The notes beneath the pieces are model-generated. The model did not search any database. It was not told the DNA's origin and worked only from the letters and a program-made list of their open reading frames with translations. A stretch of DNA of 64,000 nucleotides from Megamerina dolium (taxonomy: Eukaryota; Arthropoda; Insecta; Diptera; Megamerinidae), in assembly GCA_963854835.1 (NCBI GenBank), contig OY978525.1, forward strand, positions 70,929,232 through 70,993,231. Reading direction: 5' to 3'. Each line of letters starts with the position of its first letter. Position 1 is the stretch's first letter. Shown in pieces: positions 34,590 to 45,894 of this stretch. The position numbers and the translations under genes were made by a program.

Positions 34590-35401
34590 ATAATATTCAT
34601 ATGAAAAAGTCGTGAAGTTGCTTTGTTGACAAGATTTGCATCTTCAACGCACTTCTAGCAGCGCATTTCCTTACGAATATGTGCAGAGTGGATAATCCTA
34701 TTATTGTTGAAATAGCAGATTTCGGACAGTGTCACAGTTTCGTTGAGACTAGTTGGTTCATTCGCGAGAAAGTGTGCTTCACTGTGTAGTGAACGTTTTT
34801 GGTTTTTCTGAAACATAATCGGTTGAAAAATGATAATGTTATAAGAGATATAGTGAGCAAGCACATATTTACTTTTTTATTGATTTCTTAAATTTGCAAC
34901 AATTTCTTGTAACTATCTATTTGTTCTGCATAATCTGAATAATTATGTACTTTTACAAAGTACCGAGTTTTCACAAATATGTTAGAAGTGAGTAAGAGAT
35001 TTGGGGTTGACAAAGGAAAATTCGGTAAAAATGCGCCTCGAATCTCTATAACAAAAATAAAATAACTTAAAATTTGATTTACTAAGGGCAAATTAAGCAG
35101 TCTTACCTTTTTTCAAATCTCAAAAAACTGAAATTTTAATATTCCAGAAATCCGTTCTACTTTTATAATATGGGGCTATCATATTTGGATTCAGCAAAAA
35201 AATTTTACGTTTGATTTATGTTTCAAATGCCGTGGTTATCAAAAAGGTTTTTTTTATTTGTTGCCTCTTTTTATATTAGGTCTTAGCAAAATTCAAGCCA
35301 ATTACAATTGATGATATGCGCGATACTATAAATGACTCGAGTTTATGAGGCGACTTCTATCTTAGAAAAACTTCTTGTTCCTTGTGAAAAAAAAACATAA
35401 G
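34590..35401. other. Non-coding spacer
   Basis: Upstream continuation of the LINE relic may reach about 34860 but is unreadable. Otherwise nothing was recognised. Confidence 0.4.
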
Positions 35402-35404
35402 TTA

Positions 35405-35912
35405 TAGCCGAGACAGACGGAAACGTTAATCCCGATTAATGGCACACATAATCCCAATGAAATATTAACCTGACAGACGGCAAAATTGTGGATGAAGTAA
35501 ACAGCTGATTGCTGTTTTAATAGGTTTGTTCGCTTAAATTACAATCACTATCAATTTCTGTCAGTGTGAGAATGACAGATACTCTCCATATGAGAAAATA
35601 TACAAAAAGTACACGAACTGAAAACTATCAGAAACTCATAAATTAACATTCACAGTTCATAATTGACAGCTGGATGTATTTGTCTGCAAACGATTTCCTG
35701 TCGAAAATTGTTAAGAATTGTTGAAAGGTATGAATACACCTATTCTTTTGTAAGTTGTATCAAGAAAAATTCACAATAGAAAACAGCTGTTAATTTTCAG
35801 CAGTGTTGCATCTAAAACACTCTAGAGCTAATGCGGATTAGCTGCAGTTAATGCCAGAATTATTTCGAATTAACTCGTTGATCGGGATTAGCGCTGCCGT
35901 CTGTCTAGGCTA
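35405..35912. mobile_element. PIF/Harbinger-type MITE, copy 1
   Basis: Ends TAGCCGAGACAGACGG and, on the complement, TAGCCTAGACAGACGG. TTA lies on both sides (35402-35404, 35913-35915), the 3-bp target duplication typical of PIF/Harbinger. At 508 bases it has no coding capacity. A second copy lies at 57218-57745 and aligns along its whole length. Confidence 0.82.
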
Positions 35913-36899
35913 TTATTTATGTAAGTCGTCATCTTTTCAAGTACATCCGATGGATTTGGCAATTGTCAAATAATATGCAAGGTGCTATTCGTCCTACATT
36001 AGAAATCATGCCGAAGTGTATGCCGGCTTTGCATACACTTCTACACGGATGACGAATAATATCACTTCAATACTAATAAGGTTATATCAATCCCAACTCC
36101 AATTGACTGAGGTTTCTACTAGTTAAACAATCGGACATGGAGGCAGTTATAATAGGTTGTGGTCCTATTCTCCTTTAAGACCTTCGATGCTTTCTCTCTT
36201 TAGAAGAACAACTTCTTTCTGTTGGGATATATTAACCCTTAACGAAAAATTCATTTCGTTATTACTTCTTTAGTTTTAAAGTCAGCTTACACTTCAATAC
36301 GGAAATTTTGATGATTTCTAAAAAGTTTAAAGGGTTCGTTGAATGTCAAAGTAATATATTAAGGAATTATAGCCCACCATGCTGTCTTTTCAACAAGCTA
36401 TTATTTATTATTATTTTGCTCAGCGAATAACATAAAATGTGGATCATAGCAAACATTACATCCAAAGTAACCATGAAGCAGTTCCTAATTGGACCCGGCT
36501 ACTATTTGGTTTTAACGGCTGGTATAAACTAATGACTTTATTAAGGGAACATCCCTATCAAGTGAAGATATATGCTAAATATGTTTTGAGAAAAAAAAAC
36601 ATAAGGAAACAATACTTGGTCCTCCGTCTCCACCCCTTAAAGGGACTCCCATACATCTGAAAATCGACAATAGACGCTCCGCGACTAGAGAATTTATGAC
36701 TCACCTCATTAATTTATCCTTTTCAACATTTCCTCCGAACATACAATTTAGTCCCTTTTAACATACTCCTAGAATATTTTGTATAGGTATCAGTTGATAG
36801 ACAGGGATTGTTCAGCTTTTTTACATTGACAACCTTAATTTATGTTGATATGGACTATTAAAATAAACTAACTGTTATTGAAGCACCGAAGAAAATAAA
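35913..36899. other. Non-coding spacer
   Basis: Nothing recognised with confidence. Confidence 0.4.
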
Positions 36900-37110
36900 T
36901 TCATTGCCTAATATAAACATGGGAGGCACGTCTTACACTACGGCTATTACGATTCGAATTGGTCTCACATCCACCGTATTCTACAGATTTAGCACCACTA
37001 GTCGACTTTTTACCTTCAAATCTAAGAATATGGGCAACGGAAAAGAATTGCTCAATTTTATGGGATCTCGATTATATGATTGGTTTTAAATTGATTATGT
37101 TTAATAAAAC
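36900..37110 (+). pseudogene. mariner transposase scrap (third catalytic region)
   Basis: In the frame beginning near 36957, ELVSHPPYSTDLAPLVDFLP resembles the HPPYSPDLAPSDYFLF motif around the third catalytic Asp of DD34D mariners. The preceding sequence faintly recalls the second motif. No ends were found. Tentative. Confidence 0.4.
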
Positions 37111-38747
37111 TTGAAATCTTTTCTAAAATAAGATCCCGTGAGATAATATACACAATGAAAATGTAAAAAGATGGCGTTTAAAAATAAATTTCAGCCGAGT
37201 TAAAAAATTTTTATTTGATTTTGGTACTTTCTTAATTAATTGCAATCCGGAGGATAGTGCGCTTGATGAAACCGTTATTGAAGCAATGAAGGATAGTGGA
37301 ACGACACATAAAGCTGAACAGTCAAGTAAAGCCAACAAAGCACAAACTAGCAGTATGAGAAAGATCGGATCCAACAACCATTAACCGAAACATAGCCCCT
37401 GTACCAAAAGGCAATGATAAGCATCCGGTCTACCATCCACCTCTAGTGGAACCTTCCACCTCGAACGTCCACTTAAATCCGAATTCCGAAGAAACTCATA
37501 TGTCTGAGAGCAAAAGGTTGAAATCCTTGACCAGTTAGCCTTCAGCTGCTGATCTACTATACAGTCTTAACTTTAAGGGCAAAGAAAAATTCTCTTACAA
37601 AAACTAGGAAAAAACTAACTGGCAAACGTTTTTAAATCTGATAGAAAAATTACACAACTCTTGAGGAAAATCTTTTCCGTTTGGTCCCGGGTTAAAAAAT
37701 AACTTTTCTATAACTTAGTAAATTTCATTGCTATCGGACATAAATCTTTTGCGTAACAGGGTGTTAGGCTTTGACAATGTTTAAATTTTGGCTAAAAAAT
37801 CTAATGTTGTTGAAGTAAATTACGATTTTCAAAAGAAGTAAGTTTTTGAATGTGTATTCTTTGATATTTTTTAGATAATTTGCAATCCATAGCATCAGAC
37901 CAAAATAATATCCCGAAAAAAAGTCGATACAAACAAAACTGTTTTTTAAAAATATTTTTGCACATGAGAAAAAATATTTTTTCGCAATATCTCAGAAACT
38001 GCAGCTGTAAGAACAAGACGAAGGTAATTTTTGAATTCAGGTTGGCCATATCATGTCAGCTTCTTTCAACGTAAGTCCCTTAAGACGATTTCGGAAAACC
38101 ATGCCCCATGGGAGACACCCAGACTTAGAGCACTATGAAAGGAGACAAGAAGAAGAGTATTGACTGGTGCGTATATAGCCACACCTTCAATATTTTCAAA
38201 CGATACATTAGGAAGGCAAATAGGGATTAATTGACTATTTTCTTTAAAGGTTTGGAGTGAACAAATAAAACCACAATTCGAAAATTCTAATTAAACCAGT
38301 TTTTTTAAGAAACTGAATGTAACTTATACTGAGCGCAGTAGTGGATCCCTATAGCCTTAGTAGTACCTAATTTCAAAGTAAGACTGGGCAACAGGTATCT
38401 TTCTGGCAGGAAGGGAATTGACAATTTTCGAACCGAGGTCGATAATAGTACAGAAACAATAAGTTATTCCGAGATGCTAGAAATTGAAAGGTTTTACAGA
38501 TTACAAAATTTCTGTATTTTTCTGTATATTTAGAAGCTGAAGACTATGCCATCGACTAAGTCGCATAGATGAATACGACCAGAGAGTTAACTTTCTTGGA
38601 AATATATATTTGTGTGGAAAGTCAGGCAGCGATCAAAACACTAGGCGGTAATTCAAAGCCTATTCAAAGCTAAAACAAGCCTATGATCATCCAATACCGA
38701 TAAAGTGTAATTTTTTTCCTACTACTCATGATTCATTTACAACATGG
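37111..38747. other. Non-coding or decayed DNA
   Basis: A frame at about 37240-37380 (NPEDSALDETVIEAMKDSG) looks protein-like but matches nothing I can name. The rest has no signal. Confidence 0.35.
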
Positions 38748-38874
38748 TACAGGGTGATTTTTTAAGAGCCTTTGGATTTGATTTATAATTTACATACAAT
38801 TTAGAGAAATGTATGAAATCTTTATTTTAATCGATAGAACGATCTATATAATTCATTGTGTAGAGAATAAAAAA

Positions 38875-40246
38875 GGATGAAGTAAATAGAGAATCTGCAA
38901 GACTCAAACAAAATAAGGCCCTTGGCTTTGATCTTATCACTGCCAAAATACTGCAGGAACTATCAGTAATTGGATTTAGATTCATAACGCAGCTGTTTAA
39001 TGCGATTACTAGAAGAGGTTATTTCCCCCTTCAATGGAAAGTATCTCAGATAATTCTTATACCAAAACCAGGAAAACCTCTTGAATAAGTTACATCATAC
39101 CGACCGATAAGTTTTCCACCTATTATTAGCAAAGTTTTTGAAAAGATACTGTTAGCAAACTAAAGCCAATTATGCCCTCTCAGAAACTAATTCTTGACCA
39201 TCAATTTGGTTTCAGGAAAGATCACTCTACTATAGAACAAGTACATAGAGTATATAAATAGAGTGATAAATACTGCAATGAATAACAGGCAATATAGCGC
39301 GGCTGCGAAATACTAAAATCATACCTGACTCGACGGAAATTTATAGTAAAATTTAACGATGAACTTACTTGGCCCTGTGTTTTGAACTTTATTCACCGTT
39401 TACTTACCAACAACTCCAACTACCACAATTGCAACGTTTGCTGATGATACAGTTGTATTAGTTAGCCATGACAATCCAAATATTTCGTCAACGCATCTTC
39501 AAACGGGCTTAAATATCATACAAACGAAATTAAAGGTGAACACAACAAAATCTATTCAGGTCACCTATACAACATGCAGAAAGAATTCTCCAGCAGTGAG
39601 ACTTAACAATCTATCTCAAGAAGTTAGCGCCAAATACCTTGGTCTCCATCTGGATAGAAGACTCACATGGCAAACACATATCTTTACAAAACGAAAACAG
39701 CTTGGCATAAAGCCAAAAAAGCTTCACTGGTTAATTGGCCGCAATTCTCAGTTGTCTCTAGACAAAATATAAATATAAATATATAAAGCAATTTTCAAGC
39801 CAATATGGACATATGGAATACAGCTGTGGGGGACAGCCTCAAAATCTAACATTAACATCATACAACGGCTTCAATCCAAAGTACTACGAATGATCAAACA
39901 CCATGGTATGTTACGAATGACATCATACATCACGATTTAAAAATTCCAACCATACAAGAAGAAATAATTAAATCTGATGTTATCTACAACGTTTAGAGAA
40001 GCATCCCAATACACTCGCCACTGAATTGAAGAGCAGCATAAGAACAACACATAGGTTAAAAAGATTTGCATCATCCTTAATAATATAATGAAACATTATG
40101 TATTGTAAATTATAATTTATTATTAGTATTAGTTAATAAGGGGTACAGCAATGGCTGCTCCTCTACAAAATAAAATGTAAATATTATTAATTACTGCTAA
40201 ATATCCAATGCATAGATGCCAAATAAAAGGAGTTAAAAAAAAAGCA
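38875..40246 (+). pseudogene. Jockey-type LINE RT and 3' end, inserted in mariner
   Basis: NRESARLKQNKALGFDLITA and ILIPKPGKPLE, then SYRPISFPPIISKVFEK, are classic Jockey RT motifs. The catalytic F/YADD region is decayed: FADDTVVLV-like sequence is readable near 39437 only across frames. YLGLHLDRRLTWQTHIFTKR and PIWTYGIQLWGTASKSNINI follow. The 3' UTR ends with AAATAAAAGG and an A-run at about 40236-40246, against mariner sequence. 5'-truncated, with many stops. Confidence 0.8.
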
Positions 40247-40661
40247 AACAAAAAACGCTGGGTACAATTTTGGCATACTCTCTCCAACATATCGGCTGGT
40301 ATCTCACGAATAAATTCTTCAATAGTGGCTTCCAGTGCGTCAACCGTTGCGGGCTTGTTGTTATAGACCCACAAAAAATAGTCTAAATGCGTTAAATCGA
40401 TCTAGGCGTTAAATTGACCAGTCCCAAACGTAACATAAACTGTTCACTGAACTCGTCTTTAAATTGGGCCATTGTTCCGGGTGCTGTCTGGCATGTGGCA
40501 TCGTCGTGCTTAAACCACATGTCAGCCAAATCCAGCTCATCCATTTTGGCAAAAAAAAAAAATTGTAAGCATAGCACGGTACCGCTCGTCATTCACAGTA
40601 ACATTCCTGCCTTCGACGTCTTTGAAAAAGTACGGTCCAATGATGCCACCGGCCAATAATC

Positions 40662-40848
40662 TGTAACAAGAAGACTCGGATGCAAATAAGAGATGCGCTT
40701 ACTATGAGTGCAAGTTAAAGACTGACTTTATTGAGTTATATGTAGAGTGAAGAGTAATGAATAATGTATGTACAATATAGTATGTATTATAAGCATAACA
40801 TATGTATTACAAGTATGTATTTACTTTGAGGAGTATGTTCTCGTGACA
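40662..40848 (-). repeat. 3' LTR (187 bp)
   Basis: On the minus strand it begins TGTCACGAGAACATACTCC and ends CTTCTTGTTACA. Unusually short for a Ty3/gypsy LTR. It carries one copy of the 138-bp unit duplicated in the 5' LTR. Confidence 0.95.
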
Positions 40849-40860
40849 TCCCTCTCTTTT
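40849..40860 (-). other. Polypurine tract
   Basis: AAAAGAGAGGGA on the minus strand, immediately before the 3' LTR; primer for plus-strand DNA synthesis. Confidence 0.85.
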
Positions 40861-41023
40861 AACAGAAAAATTAAAATGTTTTTTTTTTTTTTTTTTTTTT
40901 TTTGTGTCCTATGTTTGTGTATGTATGTAAATAAGAAATTTTTTGAATTCATATTCCATTAACTAAAATTATATATATAATACATATTTGAATGTCTTTA
41001 AGTATAAAAAAAGTATAATACTT

Positions 41024-44000
41024 TTAATATTTTGAAGAATCGTATTTATCAACAGGCTTAATTTTTCGTCCGTATCGGGTGACTTTGCTTTGTTCGTCTG
41101 CGTTCGGGCTGGAAGGTAGATTTCGAGAATCGTGGCTTTGGAGACGCGCCTCTTCCTCTTCTAAAATTGTATTTTCTTTGTTTTGCTGCGGGGATGCGTG
41201 CTCACTATGTGCTTCGAATTCCACTGTTGGAGAAATTGGTGAAGGCATATTTGCTTTTGTTGTATGAAGATGAATGCTATTTCTGCGATACTTTTTTCCA
41301 TCGGGAGTTTGCACTATGACTGAACGAGGATTTTTGGTCAATTCAACGACTCTGGCTGGTTTCCATTCGCGATGGTTAGTTTTCATTCTGACGTTTTCTC
41401 CCATTTTAAATGATGGGCGCGGGGTCGCAACTCGATCAGCGTAGCGTTTCTGGTTCTCACGCAGCTCCTGCAATTCGTCACTCACACCCGTGACGATTTT
41501 TGGCATCAAATTTAGCTTCTCATTCGGCAGGATTGTTCGCGTTTGACGGCTAAATAATCGTTGACAAGGGGATTTTAAAACATCATTTCGCGGAGTATTT
41601 CGTAGTAGCAACATCGCCAAATATGGATCACTTCCATCGTGCCAACACCTTTTGAGGATACCCTTAGCTGTTTGGACATTGCGCTCTGCGAACCCATTGG
41701 ATCGGGGATAGTGTGGTGATGAAATTCTGTGTTTGAATTTCCAATTAGTTGCAAAATCTCTAAACGTTTTGCTAGCATACTGTGGCCCACCATCTGATTC
41801 AAGGATTTCGGGAATTCCGTGAACGGAAAACCACTGACGTAATAATAAAATAACCTCTGCTGACGTTGCTGATTTTAATTTTCTGAAGTCACTAAATCCG
41901 GAGTAGTGATCAGCGATCAGAAGGAAGTCGTCACCTTTAAATTTGAAAATATCTGTTGACACTAATTGGAAGGGATATTCTGGTATGTCACGCAGTATCA
42001 AAGGCTCTTTTTGGTTTGCCCGTTGAGTTTGTTGGCATACCGCACACCTGTCAACAAAGTCTTTTATATCAATCGTCAAACCATTCCAGAAGAAGGACTG
42101 ACGAACATTATGAATGGTTGTGGATATACCAGAGTGTCCAATGTGAGCTTCTGCAATGATAGATTGTATTAAATTATTTGGTACGATAATTTTGTTACCC
42201 TTCAATAACAAGCCATCCTCATAGGTAATTTCATGATTAAACGGCGCATACTTCTTTATAACTTTTGGTACTTTAGTTTCATCTTTCGCCCATTTTTTCA
42301 TGATAGCCGCCTTGAGTGTTTGCAATTCAATGTCTGCTGCGGTTTCTCTTAATAGCTTTTCGCGCATGCTGTTCCCAATTGCATGAATAAAATATACTGG
42401 TTCATCTTTATCGACTTCATTCGCTTCACAATCACGGCTCAAAGCATCCGCAATCGGTATCATTGTTCCTTTTGTGTATTTGATTTTTAGCGAATATTGT
42501 AAAATGTCATACAACACACCTTGTAATCGAATTGGTGCGTTCTGAATTGGATTGTTGAAAATCGTTTCAAGGGGTTTGTGGTCCGTTTCGATTTCTAATT
42601 CCTTTCCGTAAATGTAGTCATGAAACTTTTGGCAACCAAAACAGATTGCCCAAGCTTCTTTGCTAATTTGAGGTTGTTTTTGTTGTGATTTTGTAAATGC
42701 ACGTGTAGCGTATCCCAATGGTTTACCTCCTTGTAAAAGACATGCCCCCATGGATTTGCTGCTGGCATCCACGGACAGTTTCACTGGTTTTGTTACGTCG
42801 TAATACGCCAAAACAGGAGTATTTGTCAAAGTACTTTTTATCATTTCAAAAGCTTTTGTATGCTCCGGTTCCCACCTCCATGCATTTTGTTTGCAGAGTA
42901 GTGGGCGTAATGGTTCTGTTAGTTGGGATAAGTTGTTGATAAATTTTCCAAGATATGTTACCATGCCCAATAGTCGCTGCAACTCCTTGACACAGGTAGG
43001 TTTTTTGAGCAGACATATTGCTTTAACCATGTCCTTATCTGCTTTGTAGCCATCTTCGGTAAAAATATGGCCTAAAAACTTTAACGACTTTTTTTCGTAC
43101 TCACATTTGTCTTTATTCAATGTAAAGCCAGCGTTTGTTAACCTTTTAATCACTTTACGTGTCGTTTCTTTTAATTCACTTAGTGTTGGTGCATGTAGGA
43201 AAATATCGTCCATAGCTATCTCACATCGCTCTATGCTTTCTAAAGTTCGATTCATAACCTCGCAGAACACTTCTGGCGCTGACGAGATTCCGAATGGCAT
43301 ACGAAGATAGCTAAATCGACCCCACGGCGTGGAAAAGGTTAAGTATTTTGAGGTTCGTTCTGTGACCTTGATTTGCCAAAATCCTTTCTGACAATCGAGT
43401 TTAGTGAAGAACCTGCTACCATGTATTTTTGCTGCTACTTGTTCGACCGTTTTCATCGGGTAAATTCGGCGTTTAATGTTTTTGTTCAACTCTGTCGGGT
43501 CCATACACACACGTATTTTACCTTTATTGACTACTAGCATTGGACTAACTGCTGGTGTAGGCTCGCTGACGCTCTTAATCACGCCCAATTTTATCATATT
43601 TTGTAATTCTTGTTTGACGCTTTTTTCCGTTGAATATGGAACTCTTCTCGCAGGTATAATTTTGAAGTTCGGGCTGTCTATGAAATCTATATCGTATTCA
43701 AAGTTATTGCAACACCCTAGCTGATTAACACGCTTGACGAAACCTAAGTCTTCACAATCGTCGCCACCTAAAATCGCTTGTAAGCTCTTTTCAATGACTT
43801 GAAAACGTACCAACTTTTCAACATTGTTTATTTTGCGCAGTGTGCGACACTTAATGTTTGTTTCGCCCAATACTTTTATAAAGCCACCGTCATATGCCTT
43901 TAATCGTTTTATATCACTTGGATTTATGGGGGCGCCGAGCTTGTTTACTATTTTTCGTGGCAGCACGTTGCAAAATGCCCCAGTGTCTAACCTCATTTTA

Positions 44001-44041
44001 AGTTCATAATCACCAACACGTACTTTTTCTGTCCATCTTTC
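41024..44041 (-). CDS. Ty3/gypsy pol: protease, reverse transcriptase, RNase H, integrase
   Basis: Open from just after the gag stop (44041) to 41024; the first Met is at 43996 (990 residues from there). Counting from that Met: protease LDTGA (residues 3-7); RT with TKLDCQKGFW (catalytic Asp 201) and IAMDDI (Asp 263-264, with Ala where most families have Tyr); RNase H with LSVDAS (Asp 410), KEAWA (Glu 447) and TDHKP (Asp 472). The integrase has His 618 and 621 and Cys 651 and 654 as zinc ligands, then Asp 682, Asp 735 and Glu 771, exactly DD35E. The C-terminal tail has no obvious chromodomain. Pol is in the same frame as gag with one UAA between them, so expression needs readthrough, reinitiation or a changed stop. 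The arrangement and the non-Tyr RT box recall Mag-like lineages. Confidence 0.94.
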   Translation of the reverse strand, partial: ERWTEKVRVGDYELKMRLDTGAFCNVLPRKIVNKLGAPINPSDIKRLKAYDGGFIKVLGETNIKCRTLRKINNVEKLVRFQVIEKSLQAILGGDDCEDLGFVKRVNQLGCCNNFEYDIDFIDSPNFKIIPARRVPYSTEKSVKQELQNMIKLGVIKSVSEPTPAVSPMLVVNKGKIRVCMDPTELNKNIKRRIYPMKTVEQVAAKIHGSRFFTKLDCQKGFWQIKVTERTSKYLTFSTPWGRFSYLRMPFGISSAPEVFCEVMNRTLESIERCEIAMDDIFLHAPTLSELKETTRKVIKRLTNAGFTLNKDKCEYEKKSLKFLGHIFTEDGYKADKDMVKAICLLKKPTCVKELQRLLGMVTYLGKFINNLSQLTEPLRPLLCKQNAWRWEPEHTKAFEMIKSTLTNTPVLAYYDVTKPVKLSVDASSKSMGACLLQGGKPLGYATRAFTKSQQKQPQISKEAWAICFGCQKFHDYIYGKELEIETDHKPLETIFNNPIQNAPIRLQGVLYDILQYSLKIKYTKGTMIPIADALSRDCEANEVDKDEPVYFIHAIGNSMREKLLRETAADIELQTLKAAIMKKWAKDETKVPKVIKKYAPFNHEITYEDGLLLKGNKIIVPNNLIQSIIAEAHIGHSGISTTIHNVRQSFFWNGLTIDIKDFVDRCAVCQQTQRANQKEPLILRDIPEYPFQLVSTDIFKFKGDDFLLIADHYSGFSDFRKLKSATSAEVILLLRQWFSVHGIPEILESDGGPQYASKTFRDFATNWKFKHRISSPHYPRSNGFAERNVQTAKGILKRCWHDGSDPYLAMLLLRNTPRNDVLKSPCQRLFSRQTRTILPNEKLNLMPKIVTGVSDELQELRENQKRYADRVATPRPSFKMGENVRMKTNHREWKPARVVELTKNPRSVIVQTPDGKKYRRNSIHLHTTKANMPSPISPTVEFEAHSEHASPQQNKENTILEEEEARLQSHDSRNLPSSPNADEQSKVTRYGRKIKPVDKYDSSKY

Positions 44042-44881
44042 TTAATTTTCTTTTGACTTAGCGGTGCTATTGATATTGCCGACGAATCGGAACTCTGAGT
44101 TTTCGCTATCGCTTTCGTCATCACTTTCTATTGCATTCACATCATTATTTCTTTTGTTTCTCTTATTTTTCATAGAATATTCTTTTTTGTTGATTTTTGA
44201 CCTACACGCGACTTTGAAGTGGCCAGTTTTACCACACCGTGCACATTCTTTCTTGTAAGCTGGGCAATTTTTTGGCCCATGAGCTGTTTTGCAGCGATTG
44301 CAATTAAACATTTTGTCAATTTTGTTAACTTGTGTTGACGAGCCTGGCTCATTGAGTTCGTGTATTTGCTTTGTTGTTCTTTCAGCAGTGCGACATATTT
44401 TTATTGCCTTTTCCAGAGACAGATTGTCTTCAATCCAAAGTTTTTGTCTGGTATCGTCCGAGCAAATACCGAGTACTATTTGGTCCGTCAAAAATTCATT
44501 ATCGTTATTAAAGTCGCACCTTCGTACTTGTTCGCGAATTTTCTGCAAAAAATCATCGAACGCTTCATTTTCTTGTTGTTTGATATGATGAAATTGATAT
44601 CGTTCGTATGTTTTATTACGCGTTGGTACAAAATGCTCTTTAAGTTTCTTTTTATTTTCTGTTAAACTAGCTTTTTGGGCCTCGGTCAGACCCAGGTTGT
44701 TAATTAAACGAATACCGTCGCGTCCAATGACAGTTTTGAAATTTGCTAATTGAATTGGCGCTTCTTCGTCGTTGACCTTCGCTGCAAGGGCATAGCATTC
44801 GTACGACTCCAACCACTCACTCCACTCGCGTGCCATGTCCACATCGTTGTCTATTAGCAATGGTTTTGGTGGTTTTACCAT
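44042..44881 (-). CDS. Ty3/gypsy gag (nucleocapsid with two zinc knuckles)
   Basis: 279 residues from ATG at 44881, 158 bases downstream of the 5' LTR. The N-terminal part is a retrotransposon capsid-like helical region (WSEWLESYECYALAAKVNDE; YERYQFHHIKQQENEAFDDF). The nucleocapsid has two Cys-His boxes: CNRCKTAHGPKNC (residues 194-206, C-X2-C-X3-H-X4-C, one residue short) and CARCGKTGHFKVAC (213-226, canonical). A Lys/Arg-rich stretch and an acidic tail (ESDDESDSENSE) follow. It forms the particle that packages the RNA. The stop is TAA at 44042-44044, in frame with pol. Confidence 0.93.
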   Translation of the reverse strand: MVKPPKPLLIDNDVDMAREWSEWLESYECYALAAKVNDEEAPIQLANFKTVIGRDGIRLINNLGLTEAQKASLTENKKKLKEHFVPTRNKTYERYQFHHIKQQENEAFDDFLQKIREQVRRCDFNNDNEFLTDQIVLGICSDDTRQKLWIEDNLSLEKAIKICRTAERTTKQIHELNEPGSSTQVNKIDKMFNCNRCKTAHGPKNCPAYKKECARCGKTGHFKVACRSKINKKEYSMKNKRNKRNNDVNAIESDDESDSENSEFRFVGNINSTAKSKEN

Positions 44882-45024
44882 TATGATTTAGTATATTTTT
44901 CCTTTCTCTTATTTACGTCGATATTAAAATTTCTGATTATTATTTTTTCGATGCGTTAGGCAAAGAGTCTTTCTGCACTTCAATTAATCAATTATTTCTG
45001 CACTTTTCCGTTATTTCGAACAAA

Positions 45025-45039
45025 CGGGTTTCGGCACCA
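45025..45039 (-). other. Primer-binding site, tRNA-Phe
   Basis: The minus strand reads TGGTGCCGAAACCCG directly after the 5' LTR. This is complementary to the 3' end of fly tRNA-Phe (GCCGAAA acceptor stem, ending CGGGTTTCGGCA plus CCA), as I recall it. Confidence 0.85.
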
Positions 45040-45364
45040 TGTAACAAGAAGACTCGGATGCAAATAAGAGATGCGCTTACTATGAGTGCAAGTTAAAGAC
45101 TGACTTTATTGAGTTATATGTAGAGTGAAGAGTAATGAATAATGTATGTACAATATAGTATGTATTATAAGCATAACATATGTATTACAAGTATGTATTT
45201 ACTTTGAGGAGTATGTACTATGAGTGCAAGTTAAAGACTGACTTTATTGAGTTATATGTAGAGTGAAGAGTAATGAATAATGTATGTACAATATAGTATG
45301 TATTATAAGCATAACATATGTATTACAAGTATGTATTTACTTTGAGGAGTATGTTCTCGTGACA
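45040..45364 (-). repeat. 5' LTR (325 bp) with internal 138-bp tandem duplication
   Basis: Same ends as the 3' LTR. The unit starting TACTATGAGTGCAAG occurs at 45078 and again at 45216 (period 138). 325 minus 187 is 138, so the LTRs differ by exactly one unit and, by eye, by nothing else. Confidence 0.95.
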
Positions 45365-45431
45365 TAATCTACACCAAATAGTGCGTTTTTCTAAATGCAT
45401 TGGCAGTTCTTGCAATGCTTCTGGCTGCTCT

Positions 45432-45894
45432 TCACACCAAATACGGCAATTTTGATTGTTCACGTTCATTCAACCAGAAATGAGCTGCGTCGCTGAGCAC
45501 AATTTTCAGATAAAAACCTGGATCTTTATTAAACTCTACCAGCGCCCATTCACCAAAAGTTAGCCGTCGTGGTAAGTCGTGTGGCTTTAATTCTTGCACC
45601 AGCTGTACTTTAAAAGGTTTTACACCCAAATCCTTGCACAAAATTTACCACGTGGTGGAGTAACAGAGGCCCATTTCCATAATTCACGGTCATCAACAAC
45701 ACTGGCGGATACAGCTACGATATTTTCCTCTGTCCACACTCTACGTATGCGTGTTAGTGGTTTAATGTCCAATAATGTGAAATTGGTGCGAAATTTAGTC
45801 ACAAGATTGCGAATAGCCACCTCAGAATTTTGAATAATAAAATTCAATAAAATTCAATAATCTGCAGGCGTTGTTCGGTTGTAAGTCGATTCAT
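45432..45894 (-). pseudogene. Second-family mariner transposase, N-terminal part (left arm)
   Basis: From ATG at 45894 (MNRLTTEQRLQI), broken at a small duplication of ATTGAATTTT, then NSEVAIRNLVTKFRTNF, a second helix-turn-helix and VLSDAAHFWLN with the first catalytic Asp (DAAHF where most have DEAHF). The rest is separated by the LTR element. The right-arm counterpart is 49508-50445. Confidence 0.75.

Larger units (their letters stand above)
40662..45364 (-). mobile_element. Complete Ty3/gypsy LTR retrotransposon
   Basis: 4,703 bases between TAATC duplications at 40657-40661 and 45365-45369. The uninserted target is preserved in the other palindrome arm (about 50030). Order on the minus strand: 5' LTR, tRNA-Phe primer site, gag, pol (protease, RT, RNase H, integrase), polypurine tract, 3' LTR. 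There is no envelope gene. LTR sequences look identical apart from a tandem duplication, and both frames are open, so it inserted recently and may be active. Confidence 0.96.

Noticed and set aside
41079..44665. Several plus-strand open frames of 60-100 codons
   Set aside because: They lie entirely antisense to the intact gag and pol and resemble nothing.
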